Positions 1 through 7,526 of a stretch of DNA of 48,668 nt are shown one piece after another. How positions within the stretch are numbered: position 1 is the first letter of the stretch; every line of letters starts with the position of its first letter. The position numbers and the translations under genes are program-made. Below the pieces are notes generated by a model, which worked only from the letters and a program-made list of their open reading frames with translations, did not search any database and had not been told where the DNA came from. Origin of the DNA: JANMEB01 sp041740495 (GTDB lineage: Bacteria; Planctomycetota; Planctomycetia; Pirellulales; Pirellulaceae); assembly GCA_041740495.1 (NCBI GenBank), contig JBGSLW010000082.1:1-48668 (forward strand), given 5' to 3'.

Positions 1-1
1 C

Positions 2-1369
2 CCGCAATTTCGATTCATTTCTCAGCCCCCGCAGCCCCTGCAGCCCCTGCAGACCCTCCCGGATACGGAACGCACCAGGCTCGGAGCTTTGGGTCGTACG
101 TCCGCTGCCGAACCGGAGACACCACCTCCACTGCCCGAAGGTCGGCTGAGCAATCTAGAGCCAGGCAGTTGTCTGGTCGTGGTGGCGGCCTGCGGCGGCG
201 GGATCCTGGCGGGGGCCTGGGCCGTGCTGGCCCTGACTCGGTTGTTCGCGAGATTTCCGCGACTGGCGGGTGCAACGGCCCTGATTAGCGCCGTGTCCGG
301 CGGTAGTTTGGGGGCACTGTATTTGGTCGATCAAATGCTTTCGGGCGAGGGACGACCCACCGACAAGGCCGGCGACTCGCGCGTCGACATCGCGCAACGC
401 TGGGAGCGAGCGAATCGGGCGATCCGTCGTTCAACGTTGGAGGCGACGATGTGGGGAATCGCCTACCCGGGCTTTCTCAGGACTCTTTTGCCTGCTTTGA
501 TCTGGGACCGGCGCTACGATCATGGCTGGGCGACTGAATGCGGCTGGCGGCAACCGATGGTCCGGCCCGATTTGACTCTGGGACAAGTCGCGCAAGCGTA
601 TCGGGAGGGCCGATGCCCGCAAGTGATCTTGAACTCGGTGTGTTTGGAAAATGGGAGGCGGTTTCTATTCTCCTCCGGGGTCGATCAATTGGATTCCGAA
701 GCGGCACGGCAGGTTGCTCGAGTCGATTTCTTCAGCGAGTATCGCGGGCGGGACGTACCGCTTGTGACCGCGGCTCGCATGTCGGCGGCTTTTCCGTATG
801 TCAGCCCGATCGCCCGCATCGACCACCAGCCGCGGCACCCGGCTTTTCACTTGGCGGACGGAGGCTACTTTGACAACTCGGGGGTCGTTTCGGCCATCGA
901 ATGGATCCGCTGGCAATTGGATCGCCCCGACTCGATCCTGAAGGCCCGCGGAATCCGCCAGATTCTGGTGCTGCGGCTGTCGACGCCGTGCCTCCCGCCG
1001 GGGACTCCTGGAACGCGTGTCGGCTGGCGGAATGCGATCTTCGGTCCCCTGCTAACGCTGATGCGCGTCCGCGGCGCCAGTCAAGCAGAGCGGGCGGAAC
1101 AAGAGCTGAACCTGTTCACCGCCTGGTGCCGGCAGGTGCATGGCTTGAGTTTCGATCACGTCGAACTCGCCTACCGCGGTGAAGGCCCGTTCTCGTGGGA
1201 ACTGAGCGAGCGCGACCAGGTCGAGCTCGACGCGTGTTGGGACCGCGACTACGAACAGCCATTCGACCAGATTGCCTCCGGCCATTCGTTCGATTCGGCG
1301 AACGCCGCACACCAGGTCGTTCAGAAACTGGCTACACTGTGGGGGTTGCCAACCGACGTCGCAAGGTAG
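2..1369 (+). CDS. Patatin-like phospholipase family protein (5' end outside window)
   Basis: Probable serine acyl-hydrolase acting on lipids. Numbering from a TTG at 89, a Gly-rich oxyanion loop GGG lies at 36-38, a GGSLG nucleophile elbow follows with Ser73, and a DGG motif has Asp257. These are the glycine loop, GxSxG and DG[GA] dyad of patatins. The reading frame stays open to the left edge and encodes a Pro/Gln-rich stretch upstream of 89. The TTG has a GGAG only 2 bases away, so I treat the gene as 5'-truncated by the window. The hydrophobic stretch around residues 28-50 overlaps the glycine loop and is probably core rather than a membrane anchor. Substrate unknown. It lies 91 bases upstream of a flavoprotein in the same direction and could be co-transcribed with it. 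Confidence 0.8.
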   Translation, partial: PQFRFISQPPQPLQPLQTLPDTERTRLGALGRTSAAEPETPPPLPEGRLSNLEPGSCLVVVAACGGGILAGAWAVLALTRLFARFPRLAGATALISAVSGGSLGALYLVDQMLSGEGRPTDKAGDSRVDIAQRWERANRAIRRSTLEATMWGIAYPGFLRTLLPALIWDRRYDHGWATECGWRQPMVRPDLTLGQVAQAYREGRCPQVILNSVCLENGRRFLFSSGVDQLDSEAARQVARVDFFSEYRGRDVPLVTAARMSAAFPYVSPIARIDHQPRHPAFHLADGGYFDNSGVVSAIEWIRWQLDRPDSILKARGIRQILVLRLSTPCLPPGTPGTRVGWRNAIFGPLLTLMRVRGASQAERAEQELNLFTAWCRQVHGLSFDHVELAYRGEGPFSWELSERDQVELDACWDRDYEQPFDQIASGHSFDSANAAHQVVQKLATLWGLPTDVAR

Positions 1370-1460
1370 CGCGTCGAGCTGGTAGGTGTAGGGAGACATA
1401 ACTTCATGGCGCAATCACGGTCCGTCAGGAAACTCGCCAAGTCCCGGTGAAACTCAACCT

Positions 1461-2891
1461 ATGTCCCACTCTGCATCTGCGTATGACGTCGTGGTGGTGG
1501 GTGGCGGTCCGAACGGGTTGGCAGCGGCGATCGAAACTGCGGCGGCGGGCGCCAAGACGCTGATCCTGGAGGCTCGGGAGACACTGGGTGGCGGGGCCCG
1601 CACCGCGGAGCTGACCCTGCCTGGGTTCCACCACGATATTTGTTCGGCGGTGCATCCGCTGGCCTTGGAGTCCCCCTTCTTCCGAACATTGCCGCTGGAT
1701 CGCTACGGCTTGGAATGGATCGAACCGCCGATCGCCATCTCGCATCCACTCTTGGACGGCTCGGCGCTGGCGATGATGCGGGATTTGGATGCGGCGGTGG
1801 CCCAAATGGGAATCGACGGTCCGGCCTATCGGAGGCTGATCGAGCCGCTGGTGCAGCAATCGGACCGTTTACTCCCGGAAATCCTCAAGCCGTTGGGATG
1901 GCCTCGCCATCCCTGGCTGATGAGTCGTTTTGGCTGGCATGGATTGAGCTCGGCGATCGGGCTGGCCGTTCGGTGGTTTCGCACGCCCGCGGTTCGAGCC
2001 ATGTTTGGCGGCATGGCGGGGCACTCGATCCTCCCGCTCGACCGGCGAATGACCGCCGGAGTTGGTTTGATGTTCTGCACCACGGTGCATTGCAATGGGT
2101 GGCCGTTCCCCCGCGGCGGCTCACAACGGTTGATCGATTCGCTCGCCCGGCATTTTCAGTCGTTGGGAGGAGAAGTTCGAACCGGCAGCGAAGTCCGCTC
2201 GTTGGTCGACTTGCCGCCCAGCCGCGCGATCCTGTTCGATCTCACCCCGCGGCAGGTCGCGGCGATCGCGGGCGAGGCCCTCCCCGCAGCGTATCGCAAC
2301 AAGCTTCAGAAATTTCGCCATGGCCCGGGAGTCTTTAAGGTCGACTACGCCCTCAGTGGACCGGTCCCCTGGACCGCGGAGGCTTGCCGGCGCTCCGGGA
2401 CCGTGCATCTGGGTAGTAGTTTGGAGGAGATCGCAGCGAGCGAAGCCGCCGCCTGGCGAGGTTCTCCCGGCGAGCCGCCGTTCGTGTTGGTGGCCCAGCA
2501 AAGCCTCTTCGATCCGTCGCGGGCGCCGGGAAACCAGCAGACGCTCTGGGCCTATTGTCATGTCCCGCACGGGTCGGACGCCGACATGGGACCTGCGATC
2601 GAGGCGCAGATCGAGCGATTTGCGCCGGGATTTCGCGACCTCATCCTGGCGCGGCGGGTATGGCGGCCGGCAGATCTGGAAAGCTACAACGCCAATTATT
2701 GGGGAGGGGACATCGCCATGGGCGCGATGACCTTGCGCCAGACGTTCGCCCGACCGGTTTGGAGCAGCTCCCCCTACCGCACACCGAATCCACAGCTGTA
2801 CCTATGTTCAGCATCGACCCCCCCGGGCCCCGGCGTCCACGGAATGTGCGGCTACCACGCCGCTCGCGCCGTTCTCCGCAATTGGCGGTAA
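1461..2891 (+). CDS. FAD-dependent oxidoreductase, phytoene dehydrogenase/PYROXD2-like
   Basis: A 476-residue flavoprotein of the phytoene desaturase/amine oxidase superfamily. An N-terminal Rossmann dinucleotide fold shows GGGPNG at 14-19, followed by an acidic ribose-binding residue in ILEARE near 37. The C-terminus has the second FAD-contact pattern, with TPPGPGVHGMCG near 455, typical of the COG1233 group. Such proteins oxidise carotenoid-like or other hydrophobic substrates, but no carotenoid genes are near, so the substrate cannot be named. The ATG at 1461 follows the patatin-like gene. A perfect hairpin begins six bases after the stop and probably ends the transcript. Family confident, reaction uncertain. 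Confidence 0.85.
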   Translation: MSHSASAYDVVVVGGGPNGLAAAIETAAAGAKTLILEARETLGGGARTAELTLPGFHHDICSAVHPLALESPFFRTLPLDRYGLEWIEPPIAISHPLLDGSALAMMRDLDAAVAQMGIDGPAYRRLIEPLVQQSDRLLPEILKPLGWPRHPWLMSRFGWHGLSSAIGLAVRWFRTPAVRAMFGGMAGHSILPLDRRMTAGVGLMFCTTVHCNGWPFPRGGSQRLIDSLARHFQSLGGEVRTGSEVRSLVDLPPSRAILFDLTPRQVAAIAGEALPAAYRNKLQKFRHGPGVFKVDYALSGPVPWTAEACRRSGTVHLGSSLEEIAASEAAAWRGSPGEPPFVLVAQQSLFDPSRAPGNQQTLWAYCHVPHGSDADMGPAIEAQIERFAPGFRDLILARRVWRPADLESYNANYWGGDIAMGAMTLRQTFARPVWSSSPYRTPNPQLYLCSASTPPGPGVHGMCGYHAARAVLRNWR

Positions 2892-2896
2892 GAGCG

Positions 2897-2917
2897 GCAC
2901 GACGCTCCGCGTCGTGC
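2897..2917 (+). terminator. Hairpin after the flavoprotein gene; also a REP-like repeat
   Basis: GCACGACGC, loop TCC, GCGTCGTGC: a perfect 9-bp stem followed by ATTTTATT. It starts six bases after the stop at 2891, so it may act as a terminator. Read on the minus strand it matches the hairpins at 3077-3095 and 6470-6488, so it also belongs to a dispersed repeat family. Confidence 0.55.
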
Positions 2918-2982
2918 ATTTTATTAGCTCGTGAACCGCGACGGGCCGAATGTTGCTTGTACGACGCCTACCGTGGACCCAA

Positions 2983-3073
2983 GGTGTGGGCGGATGGTGT
3001 GGGCGGATGGTGTGGGCGGATGGTGTGGGCGGATGGTGTGGGCGGATGGTGTGGGCGGATGGTGTGGGCGGAA
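2983..3073. repeat. 13-bp tandem repeat, seven copies
   Basis: Six perfect copies of GGTGTGGGCGGAT run head to tail from 2983 to 3060. A seventh copy at 3061-3073 differs only in its last base. A 13-base unit is not a multiple of three, and no supported gene crosses the array, so it is non-coding. Copy number may vary between strains. Confidence 0.95.
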
Positions 3074-3076
3074 ACT

Positions 3077-3095
3077 CGCGACGCGGAGCGTCGCG
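3077..3095 (+). repeat. REP-like hairpin, plus-strand copy
   Basis: CGCGACGC, loop GGA, GCGTCGCG, followed by CCACTCTGTAG. It lies 14 bases beyond the stop of the WYL regulator gene (minus strand) and may also help end that transcript. Same family as 2897-2917, 6375-6402 and 6470-6488. Confidence 0.6.
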
Positions 3096-3108
3096 CCACT
3101 CTGTAGAC

Positions 3109-4125
3109 TCACGTACTGCAATAGGTTTGTGCTAAGCTGGCGGCGATACGGGCCATCGTTTGCCGCGCTGATTCGGGCTGTAGAATCTCCGCTTCGCTTC
3201 CCATCGAAAGCACACGCTGCACGACTTCGACATCGCCGACGGCTTTCAGTTCGAGTAAAAAATCGCCGCTCTCCAGCTTGGTCAATTGTTGATTGGGCAG
3301 CCACGGGTCTTCCATCAGCAAACGCGCGGCTTCCGGCGTCAAGCGAATCTTAAAATGACGTGTTTCGGTGCCGAAGAATACGCCGATGCTGTTTCCGATG
3401 AACTCGTCCAAGTTCAAGTCCTCGGGCACTTTGAACCATTCGTCCAAGAGCATGGCCTTCTCCATTCGATCGATCTTAAACGTCTTGGCCAATACGGATC
3501 GATCCTCCTGATCGTGGTCGGCGGCGATCAAGTACAGACTCGACTGAAACAACACCAAGGCATACGGCTCGAGCTGCCGCAAGGATTGCGGCTTCGAACG
3601 GCTTTCGTAGAGTACTTCGACCACGCGATGTTCCAGGATCGCTCGGTTGATCGTCTTGATGATCCCATGGTGTTTTTCGTAGGACTTGTCGGTCAGGCCG
3701 CTTACCCGGAGCGACGCGGAGTACTTGTCGTAGTACTCCCAAACGGTGGCGGGAAGCTCTTCGCGGATTTTGTTCCAGAAGGACTCGATCCCCATCCAAA
3801 AGGGCGTCCCCGCCAGCGGATGCAGAAGTTCCCTGCCCAACGACAGCGCGATCAACTCCGAAGCTGTCGCCATGATTCGGTGATCGCTGCGGTGCCGAGC
3901 TCCCAATTTCCAAACGCGCCCACGTTGCTCGTCGTGGGCGGCGACGTCGATCCCCGCCGCCTGGAGCGCTTCCAAATCGCGGCGGACCGTCCGCGGATGA
4001 AGCGACGTCAGCCCGAGTTCCTCCACGCAATCCTGAACCAGTTCCTCGATCGTCTTGCCAAACCGGACGCGCTCCAGGATTTGCAGGATTTTGTGCTGAC
4101 GAATAAGCTGTTCGTTGCGAGCCAT
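3109..4125 (-). CDS. WYL-domain transcriptional regulator, YafY/PafC type
   Basis: A 338-residue DNA-binding regulator. Residues 1-75 form a DeoR-like winged helix-turn-helix, with TVRRDLEALQAAGI as the recognition-helix region. The middle is a WYL domain, with VVEVLYES followed by LEPYALVLFQSSLYLIA, and the last ~90 residues look like the C-terminal WCX extension. WYL domains are thought to sense ligands such as nucleic acids or nucleotides. The frame could start at 4203, but MARNEQL at 4125 begins right at the HTH and leaves an 80-bp divergent promoter gap to the QueC-like gene. The two may be functionally linked only through that shared promoter region. Confidence 0.85.
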   Translation of the reverse strand: MARNEQLIRQHKILQILERVRFGKTIEELVQDCVEELGLTSLHPRTVRRDLEALQAAGIDVAAHDEQRGRVWKLGARHRSDHRIMATASELIALSLGRELLHPLAGTPFWMGIESFWNKIREELPATVWEYYDKYSASLRVSGLTDKSYEKHHGIIKTINRAILEHRVVEVLYESRSKPQSLRQLEPYALVLFQSSLYLIAADHDQEDRSVLAKTFKIDRMEKAMLLDEWFKVPEDLNLDEFIGNSIGVFFGTETRHFKIRLTPEAARLLMEDPWLPNQQLTKLESGDFLLELKAVGDVEVVQRVLSMGSEAEILQPESARQTMARIAASLAQTYCST

Positions 4126-4205
4126 AGCCACCGCGATCGATCGGAATGTCGGAAAGGAAGAACCGATTATCCGGGTTGCGGTCCGACTCGCCAAGTGAGC
4201 CAACT

Positions 4206-5048
4206 ATGACCGAACCCGATGTCCCCCGGAACTCCTCCGGCAAGATCGCCGTCGTTTCCGCCAGCGGAGGACTCGACTCCACTGCGCTCCTGGTCCACAT
4301 GCTGGCGCTGGGGGATCGTGTCCAGGCGGTCGGCTTCAACTACGGCCAGAAGCATGGAATCGAGCTGGAGCGACTGGCAGCAAACGTCGAGTATTTACAG
4401 GCACGGTGGGGCGAGCAAATCCAATTGCGGATCGTCGACCTGAGCGACTTAAGAGACCTGCTGGCCTCCGCCTTGACCGACTCCGTTACCGCAATCCCCC
4501 TCGGCCATTACGAAGACGACAGCATGCGGTCGACCTTCGTCCCCAATCGCAATGCAATTTTTGCGTCGATTATTTTCGGCGTGGCCGTTTCCCAGGCCCA
4601 ACGACACCATTGCCCAGTCCGGATCGGCATGGGAGTGCACGCCGGGGATCATGCGATTTACCCGGATTGTCGCCCCGAGTTTCACCGGCGGTTGTTCGAT
4701 GTCTTTCGCCAGGGGAACTGGGGCTCGGAAGCGATCGAACTCTATCTGCCTTACTTGCATGCCACCAAGGCCCAAATTCTGTCGGACTGCCAGCAGCGCT
4801 GTCAGCAACTCCGACTCGATTTTGAGACGATCCTGCGCAATACCTGTACCAGCTATTGGCCGGACGCCTGCGGGCGTTCCCACGGACTGACCGGTTCGGA
4901 CGTCGAACGGATTCTCGCGTTCGATCAACTCGGCCTGCGCGATCCGCTGGAGTACGCCCTGCCCTGGCCCGACGTGGTCGCCTCCGCCAAACGCCTGGAA
5001 CAAGAATTCCGCCAAGCCTCGCAACCCTCAAAGATGCCTCGGGGTTGA
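4206..5048 (+). CDS. queC: QueC-like 7-cyano-7-deazaguanine synthase family protein with atypical zinc region
   Basis: A 280-residue PP-loop ATPase of the QueC/ExsB family. QueC turns 7-carboxy-7-deazaguanine into preQ0 for queuosine. Seen here: the SGGLDST PP-loop at 20-26, FNYGQKH, FVPNRNAIF, and YPDCRPEF. The C-terminal region, where QueC normally has CxnCxxCxxC zinc ligands, reads NTCTSYWPDACGRSHGLTG and keeps only two Cys in altered spacing. The start at 4206 (MTEPD) is preferred to 4146 because the extra residues look non-conserved and the later start leaves promoter space. The last residues (KMPRG) and stop are supplied by a dispersed repeat. No other queuosine gene is in the window, so a related non-queuosine role is possible. 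Confidence 0.75.
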   Translation: MTEPDVPRNSSGKIAVVSASGGLDSTALLVHMLALGDRVQAVGFNYGQKHGIELERLAANVEYLQARWGEQIQLRIVDLSDLRDLLASALTDSVTAIPLGHYEDDSMRSTFVPNRNAIFASIIFGVAVSQAQRHHCPVRIGMGVHAGDHAIYPDCRPEFHRRLFDVFRQGNWGSEAIELYLPYLHATKAQILSDCQQRCQQLRLDFETILRNTCTSYWPDACGRSHGLTGSDVERILAFDQLGLRDPLEYALPWPDVVASAKRLEQEFRQASQPSKMPRG

Positions 5049-5076
5049 TCCCCGAGGAGCGTTCACGTTCAACCTA
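5033..5076 (+). repeat. 44-bp dispersed repeat, copy 1 (overlaps queC 3' end)
   Basis: Begins GATGCCTCGGGGTTGATCCC and ends GTTCACGTTCAACCTAA. It contains the hairpin CTCGGGG-TTGAT-CCCCGAG. The TGA stop of the QueC-like gene (5046-5048) lies inside its loop. Confidence 0.9.
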
Positions 5077-5096
5077 AGGGTTAGTGAACATGCCCG

Positions 5097-5140
5097 GATG
5101 CCTCGGGGTTGATCCCCGAGGAGCGTTCACGTTCAACCTA
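5097..5140 (+). repeat. 44-bp dispersed repeat, copy 2
   Basis: Essentially identical to copy 1 through the hairpin and the GTTCACGTTCAACCTA tail. It lies 20 bases after copy 1. Confidence 0.9.
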
Positions 5141-5173
5141 CCGAACTGCATAGCTTATAACGCAGCTCGTACC

Positions 5174-5217
5174 GATGCCTCGGGGTTCAGCCCCGAGGAG
5201 CGTTCACGTTCAACCTA
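5174..5217 (+). repeat. 44-bp dispersed repeat, copy 3; left half of a composite element
   Basis: Same repeat with TTCAG in place of TTGAT in the loop. It is followed by a 38-base spacer (5218-5255) that closely matches the spacer between the two copies at 27004 and 27086. Confidence 0.9.
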
Positions 5218-5255
5218 CACCCAATCCTAGCCAACACCCTTCCTTAACCCAACAT

Positions 5256-5299
5256 GATGCCTCGGGGTTGACCCCCGAGGAGAGTTCACGTTCAACCTA
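5256..5299 (+). repeat. 44-bp dispersed repeat, copy 4; right half of the composite element
   Basis: Same repeat with loop TTGAC and GAGAGTTC in place of GAGCGTTC. It is followed at 5320-5381 by a tail containing CTCGGCCGAGC and CAGCTTCCCGAGGCCGAAAC, which recurs after the copy at 27086-27129. Confidence 0.9.
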
Positions 5300-5738
5300 A
5301 GGACCCGCTTCCCCCACACTTTTCCTCGGCCGAGCAGACGATGATCCACTACAAGACAGCTTCCCGAGGCCGAAACGAGAGGTGTTTCGGCGGCCGCGAC
5401 TTTTCGGCTCGACTCGCAGATATCGTTGTGGAGAGCGGCCTCGACAATCGAAGGTTCGATGGAGGCTCGCCCGCTCGGCCGCAGAAGAAACGGAGTTTGT
5501 AGGGGAATCGGGACTGCCCGCCTTTTAGGCTGAACGTGAACCCTCCCCCGAGATAAACTCGGGGGCATCCGGTGCGAGATTGGGAGGTGTGCGCGGCGGC
5601 CCCGGCAGCCCGTTGAAACACCGGAATACCAGCTCGAACCGCAACTTCAAAACGCGCGAACGAGTGGGTTAAGATCTGCGGCAATTCGTCGTCCGTGACA
5701 CCCATGTTCGTCCTGCGAGCTGGTATTGGAACGGCCTG
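5300..5738. other. Gene-free stretch with composite-element tail and an inverted repeat copy
   Basis: 5300-5381 is the conserved tail of the composite element shared with 27130-27209. 5526-5569 is a diverged inverted copy of the 44-bp repeat, with hairpin CCCCCGAG-ATAAA-CTCGGGGG. A short minus-strand open frame here (5227-5568) is built from these repeats and is not supported as a gene. Nothing else is recognised. Confidence 0.7.
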
Positions 5739-6341
5739 TTAAGCGACTGGCGCGTAGCCTCGGCGTTGTTCGAACGCCTCGATCTTGTCCAGCGACTTGA
5801 GCGTCAGCGCGATATCATCCAAGCCGTGGACCAAGAAATCTTTCCGCGATGGATCGATTTCGAAGGAGGCGGACCAACCCTTCTCATCGCGCACGGTTTG
5901 AGCCAACAGATCGACGGAGAGTCGATAGCCTGGGTGCCGCGCCACCGCTCGAAACAGCTGTTCGATCTGGTCCGGGGGAAGTTGGATCGGCAGGAGCCCG
6001 TTCTTCAAGCAGTTGTTGTGGAAGATGTCTGCGAACGATTCGGCAATCACGCAGCGGAACCCGAAATCCGCCAGCGCCCAGACCGCGTGTTCCCGACTGC
6101 TGCCGCTGCCGAAGTTGCGGCGGGCCAGCAAAATCGAGGCCCCCGCGAACTGCGGCTGGTTGAGTTCGAACTCCGCCCGCGGGTTTCCTGCCGCGTCGAA
6201 CCGCCAGTCGAAGAACAGGAATTGGCCGAATCCGGTGCGTTCGATCCGCTTCAAAAACTGCTTGGGGATGATCTGGTCGGTGTCGACGTTGGAGCGATCC
6301 AGCGCCGCCACCAACCCGGTGTGTTGCGTGAAAGGTTGCAT
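5739..6341 (-). CDS. leuD: 3-isopropylmalate dehydratase small subunit
   Basis: 200 residues, the usual length for LeuD. With LeuC it isomerises 2-isopropylmalate to 3-isopropylmalate in leucine synthesis; the iron-sulfur cluster is carried by LeuC. Visible family marks are NVDTDQIIPKQFL near 19, ILLARRNFGSGSSREHA near 71 and the conserved FHNNCLKNGLLPI region near 107. The ATG at 6341 begins the typical MQPFTQHTG. leuC, which often lies directly upstream, is absent: upstream are an inverted repeat pair and the DUF1559 gene. leuD is therefore probably transcribed alone. Confidence 0.95.
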   Translation of the reverse strand: MQPFTQHTGLVAALDRSNVDTDQIIPKQFLKRIERTGFGQFLFFDWRFDAAGNPRAEFELNQPQFAGASILLARRNFGSGSSREHAVWALADFGFRCVIAESFADIFHNNCLKNGLLPIQLPPDQIEQLFRAVARHPGYRLSVDLLAQTVRDEKGWSASFEIDPSRKDFLVHGLDDIALTLKSLDKIEAFEQRRGYAPVA

Positions 6342-6374
6342 GGTCCGTTTCGTGAGAGAAGCTGTTGTTCAACC

Positions 6375-6500
6375 GAGTGGCGCGAAGTTCCGCGTCGCGA
6401 AGCCCGGCGCCTAGGTCATGAATTCGCTCTTACGCGAAGTCGCTACTCCGCGGATAGCACACACCAGGTCACGACGCGGAGCGTCGTGCCACTTTATATC
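6375..6500. repeat. Second REPIN-like inverted pair, upstream of leuD
   Basis: A minus-strand copy at about 6375-6402 (GCGACGCGGAACTTCGCGCC when reversed) faces a plus-strand copy at 6470-6500 (CACGACGC-GGA-GCGTCGTG then CCACTTTATA). The pattern and inverted layout match the element at 2889-3105, but the interior differs and lacks the 13-bp array. It separates the DUF1559 gene from leuD, both on the minus strand. Confidence 0.6.
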
Positions 6501-7428
6501 AGAAATCGTCGCTGACGACTTCCCGGCCGGCACGCGTGCACATCGCCTGGTACACATCCAGGTCGATCGTGTTGCTGATCATCTCGATGGAGCCGTCGGC
6601 CTTGCCGAAGTTGACGCCCACCGTGTGGTGGCTGCGAAAATCCTCGAAATGGCGATGTTCGCTCGGGTCACTCGGCTTGAAATTCGGGACGTGGTCGGCG
6701 GTTGCCACGATCCGGGCCATCGGTTCGTCGATTCCCTGGATTACTCCCAGCCAAGTAACGCCGCCCAAGTCCGAAACGCGTTCGCCGATCATCAATGTGT
6801 TGCTGAGACCGTCTGCCACGTCCGCAGGTCGAACCTTGCTGTTGCGGAAAAAGATCCCTTCCCCGGTGTCGGGAACGTCCTCGATTTCGGAAATTCCAAA
6901 CACTCCGCTGAAGTTGCCACGGGCTGCGACAAATGGATCGGACACTTGCGGCGGGGAAAAGGCTGCCAACAAATGGGCGCCGCCGTGGGCCTCCGTATGA
7001 AACATATCGGGTAATTCGGTCGTCGGGTCCGACGGACAAAGGAACGAAGGAACGACCTGGCTCACGATGGACCCATTGTCGACGTGCCCGATCGGTAGAT
7101 CGAATCGAATCTGATCGTACAGATTGGTTTGTTCCATGTACGGCAGAACGCGAGAGGCCCACCCCCATCCGGGATCGTCGTTGATCGTGGGATCAGCGGC
7201 CTCCCAGCCGCGGGGGAACCGCTGGAAACTCGATTCGTAATTCTGGACAGCCAAAAGGACTTGCCGCAAGTTGTTCTTGCAGGTGGTGCGGCGGGCCGCT
7301 TCGCGAATGCTCTGCACGGCGGGAAAAAGCAGTCCCATGAGCACGGCGATGATCGCGATCACGACTAATAGTTCGACCAAGGTAAAACCGGCGCGGGCCC
7401 GGCGGAAATTCGAATTGGAAACCAACAT
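6499..7428 (-). CDS. DUF1559 domain protein with type IV prepilin-like N-terminus
   Basis: A 309-residue pseudopilin-like protein of a family greatly expanded in Planctomycetes. After a short basic leader (RRARAG) comes the prepilin cleavage site G|FTLVE and a hydrophobic helix (LLVVIAIIAVLMGLLFPAV). This is followed by the family's CKNNLRQVLLAVQNYES pattern and a long DUF1559 domain. Prepilin peptidase presumably cuts after the Gly and methylates Phe. The open frame extends to 7638, but the ATG at 7428 is preceded by GGAGG at good spacing, which fixes the start. A small secreted protein gene ends 98 bases upstream on the same strand. Exact role unknown; probably envelope-associated. Confidence 0.92.
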   Translation of the reverse strand: MLVSNSNFRRARAGFTLVELLVVIAIIAVLMGLLFPAVQSIREAARRTTCKNNLRQVLLAVQNYESSFQRFPRGWEAADPTINDDPGWGWASRVLPYMEQTNLYDQIRFDLPIGHVDNGSIVSQVVPSFLCPSDPTTELPDMFHTEAHGGAHLLAAFSPPQVSDPFVAARGNFSGVFGISEIEDVPDTGEGIFFRNSKVRPADVADGLSNTLMIGERVSDLGGVTWLGVIQGIDEPMARIVATADHVPNFKPSDPSEHRHFEDFRSHHTVGVNFGKADGSIEMISNTIDLDVYQAMCTRAGREVVSDDF

Positions 7429-7526
7429 GACTACCTCCGAGAAATTTCGAGGGGCAACCAGCCCATCGAGACACAAAGCTGCACAAACCGGCCCGGACGG
7501 AAAAATTCGCCAGGCCGCCAGGAAAA

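Larger units (their letters stand above)
2889..3105. repeat. REPIN-like element: two inverted REP-like hairpins around a tandem repeat
   Basis: The left end (2889-2919) read on the minus strand and the right end (3076-3105) read on the plus strand share the pattern ACGCGGAGCGTCG[CT]GCC[AG]CTCT. They therefore form an inverted pair of REP-like palindromes. Between them lie a non-repetitive stretch and a 13-bp tandem array. The layout resembles REPINs, which in other bacteria are moved by RAYT transposases. No such transposase gene is in the window. Confidence 0.6.

Noticed and set aside
2983..3073. CRISPR array
   Set aside because: The 13-base units are directly adjacent with no spacers, and no cas genes are present.
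3286..4209. 307-codon plus-strand frame
   Set aside because: It is antisense to the WYL regulator, whose domains are clear.
5227..5568. 113-codon minus-strand ORF, and a similar one at 27045-27347
   Set aside because: The two translations resemble each other only because both read the same intergenic repeat (SPRGSTPRH/APRGSTPRH); there is no start signal or domain.
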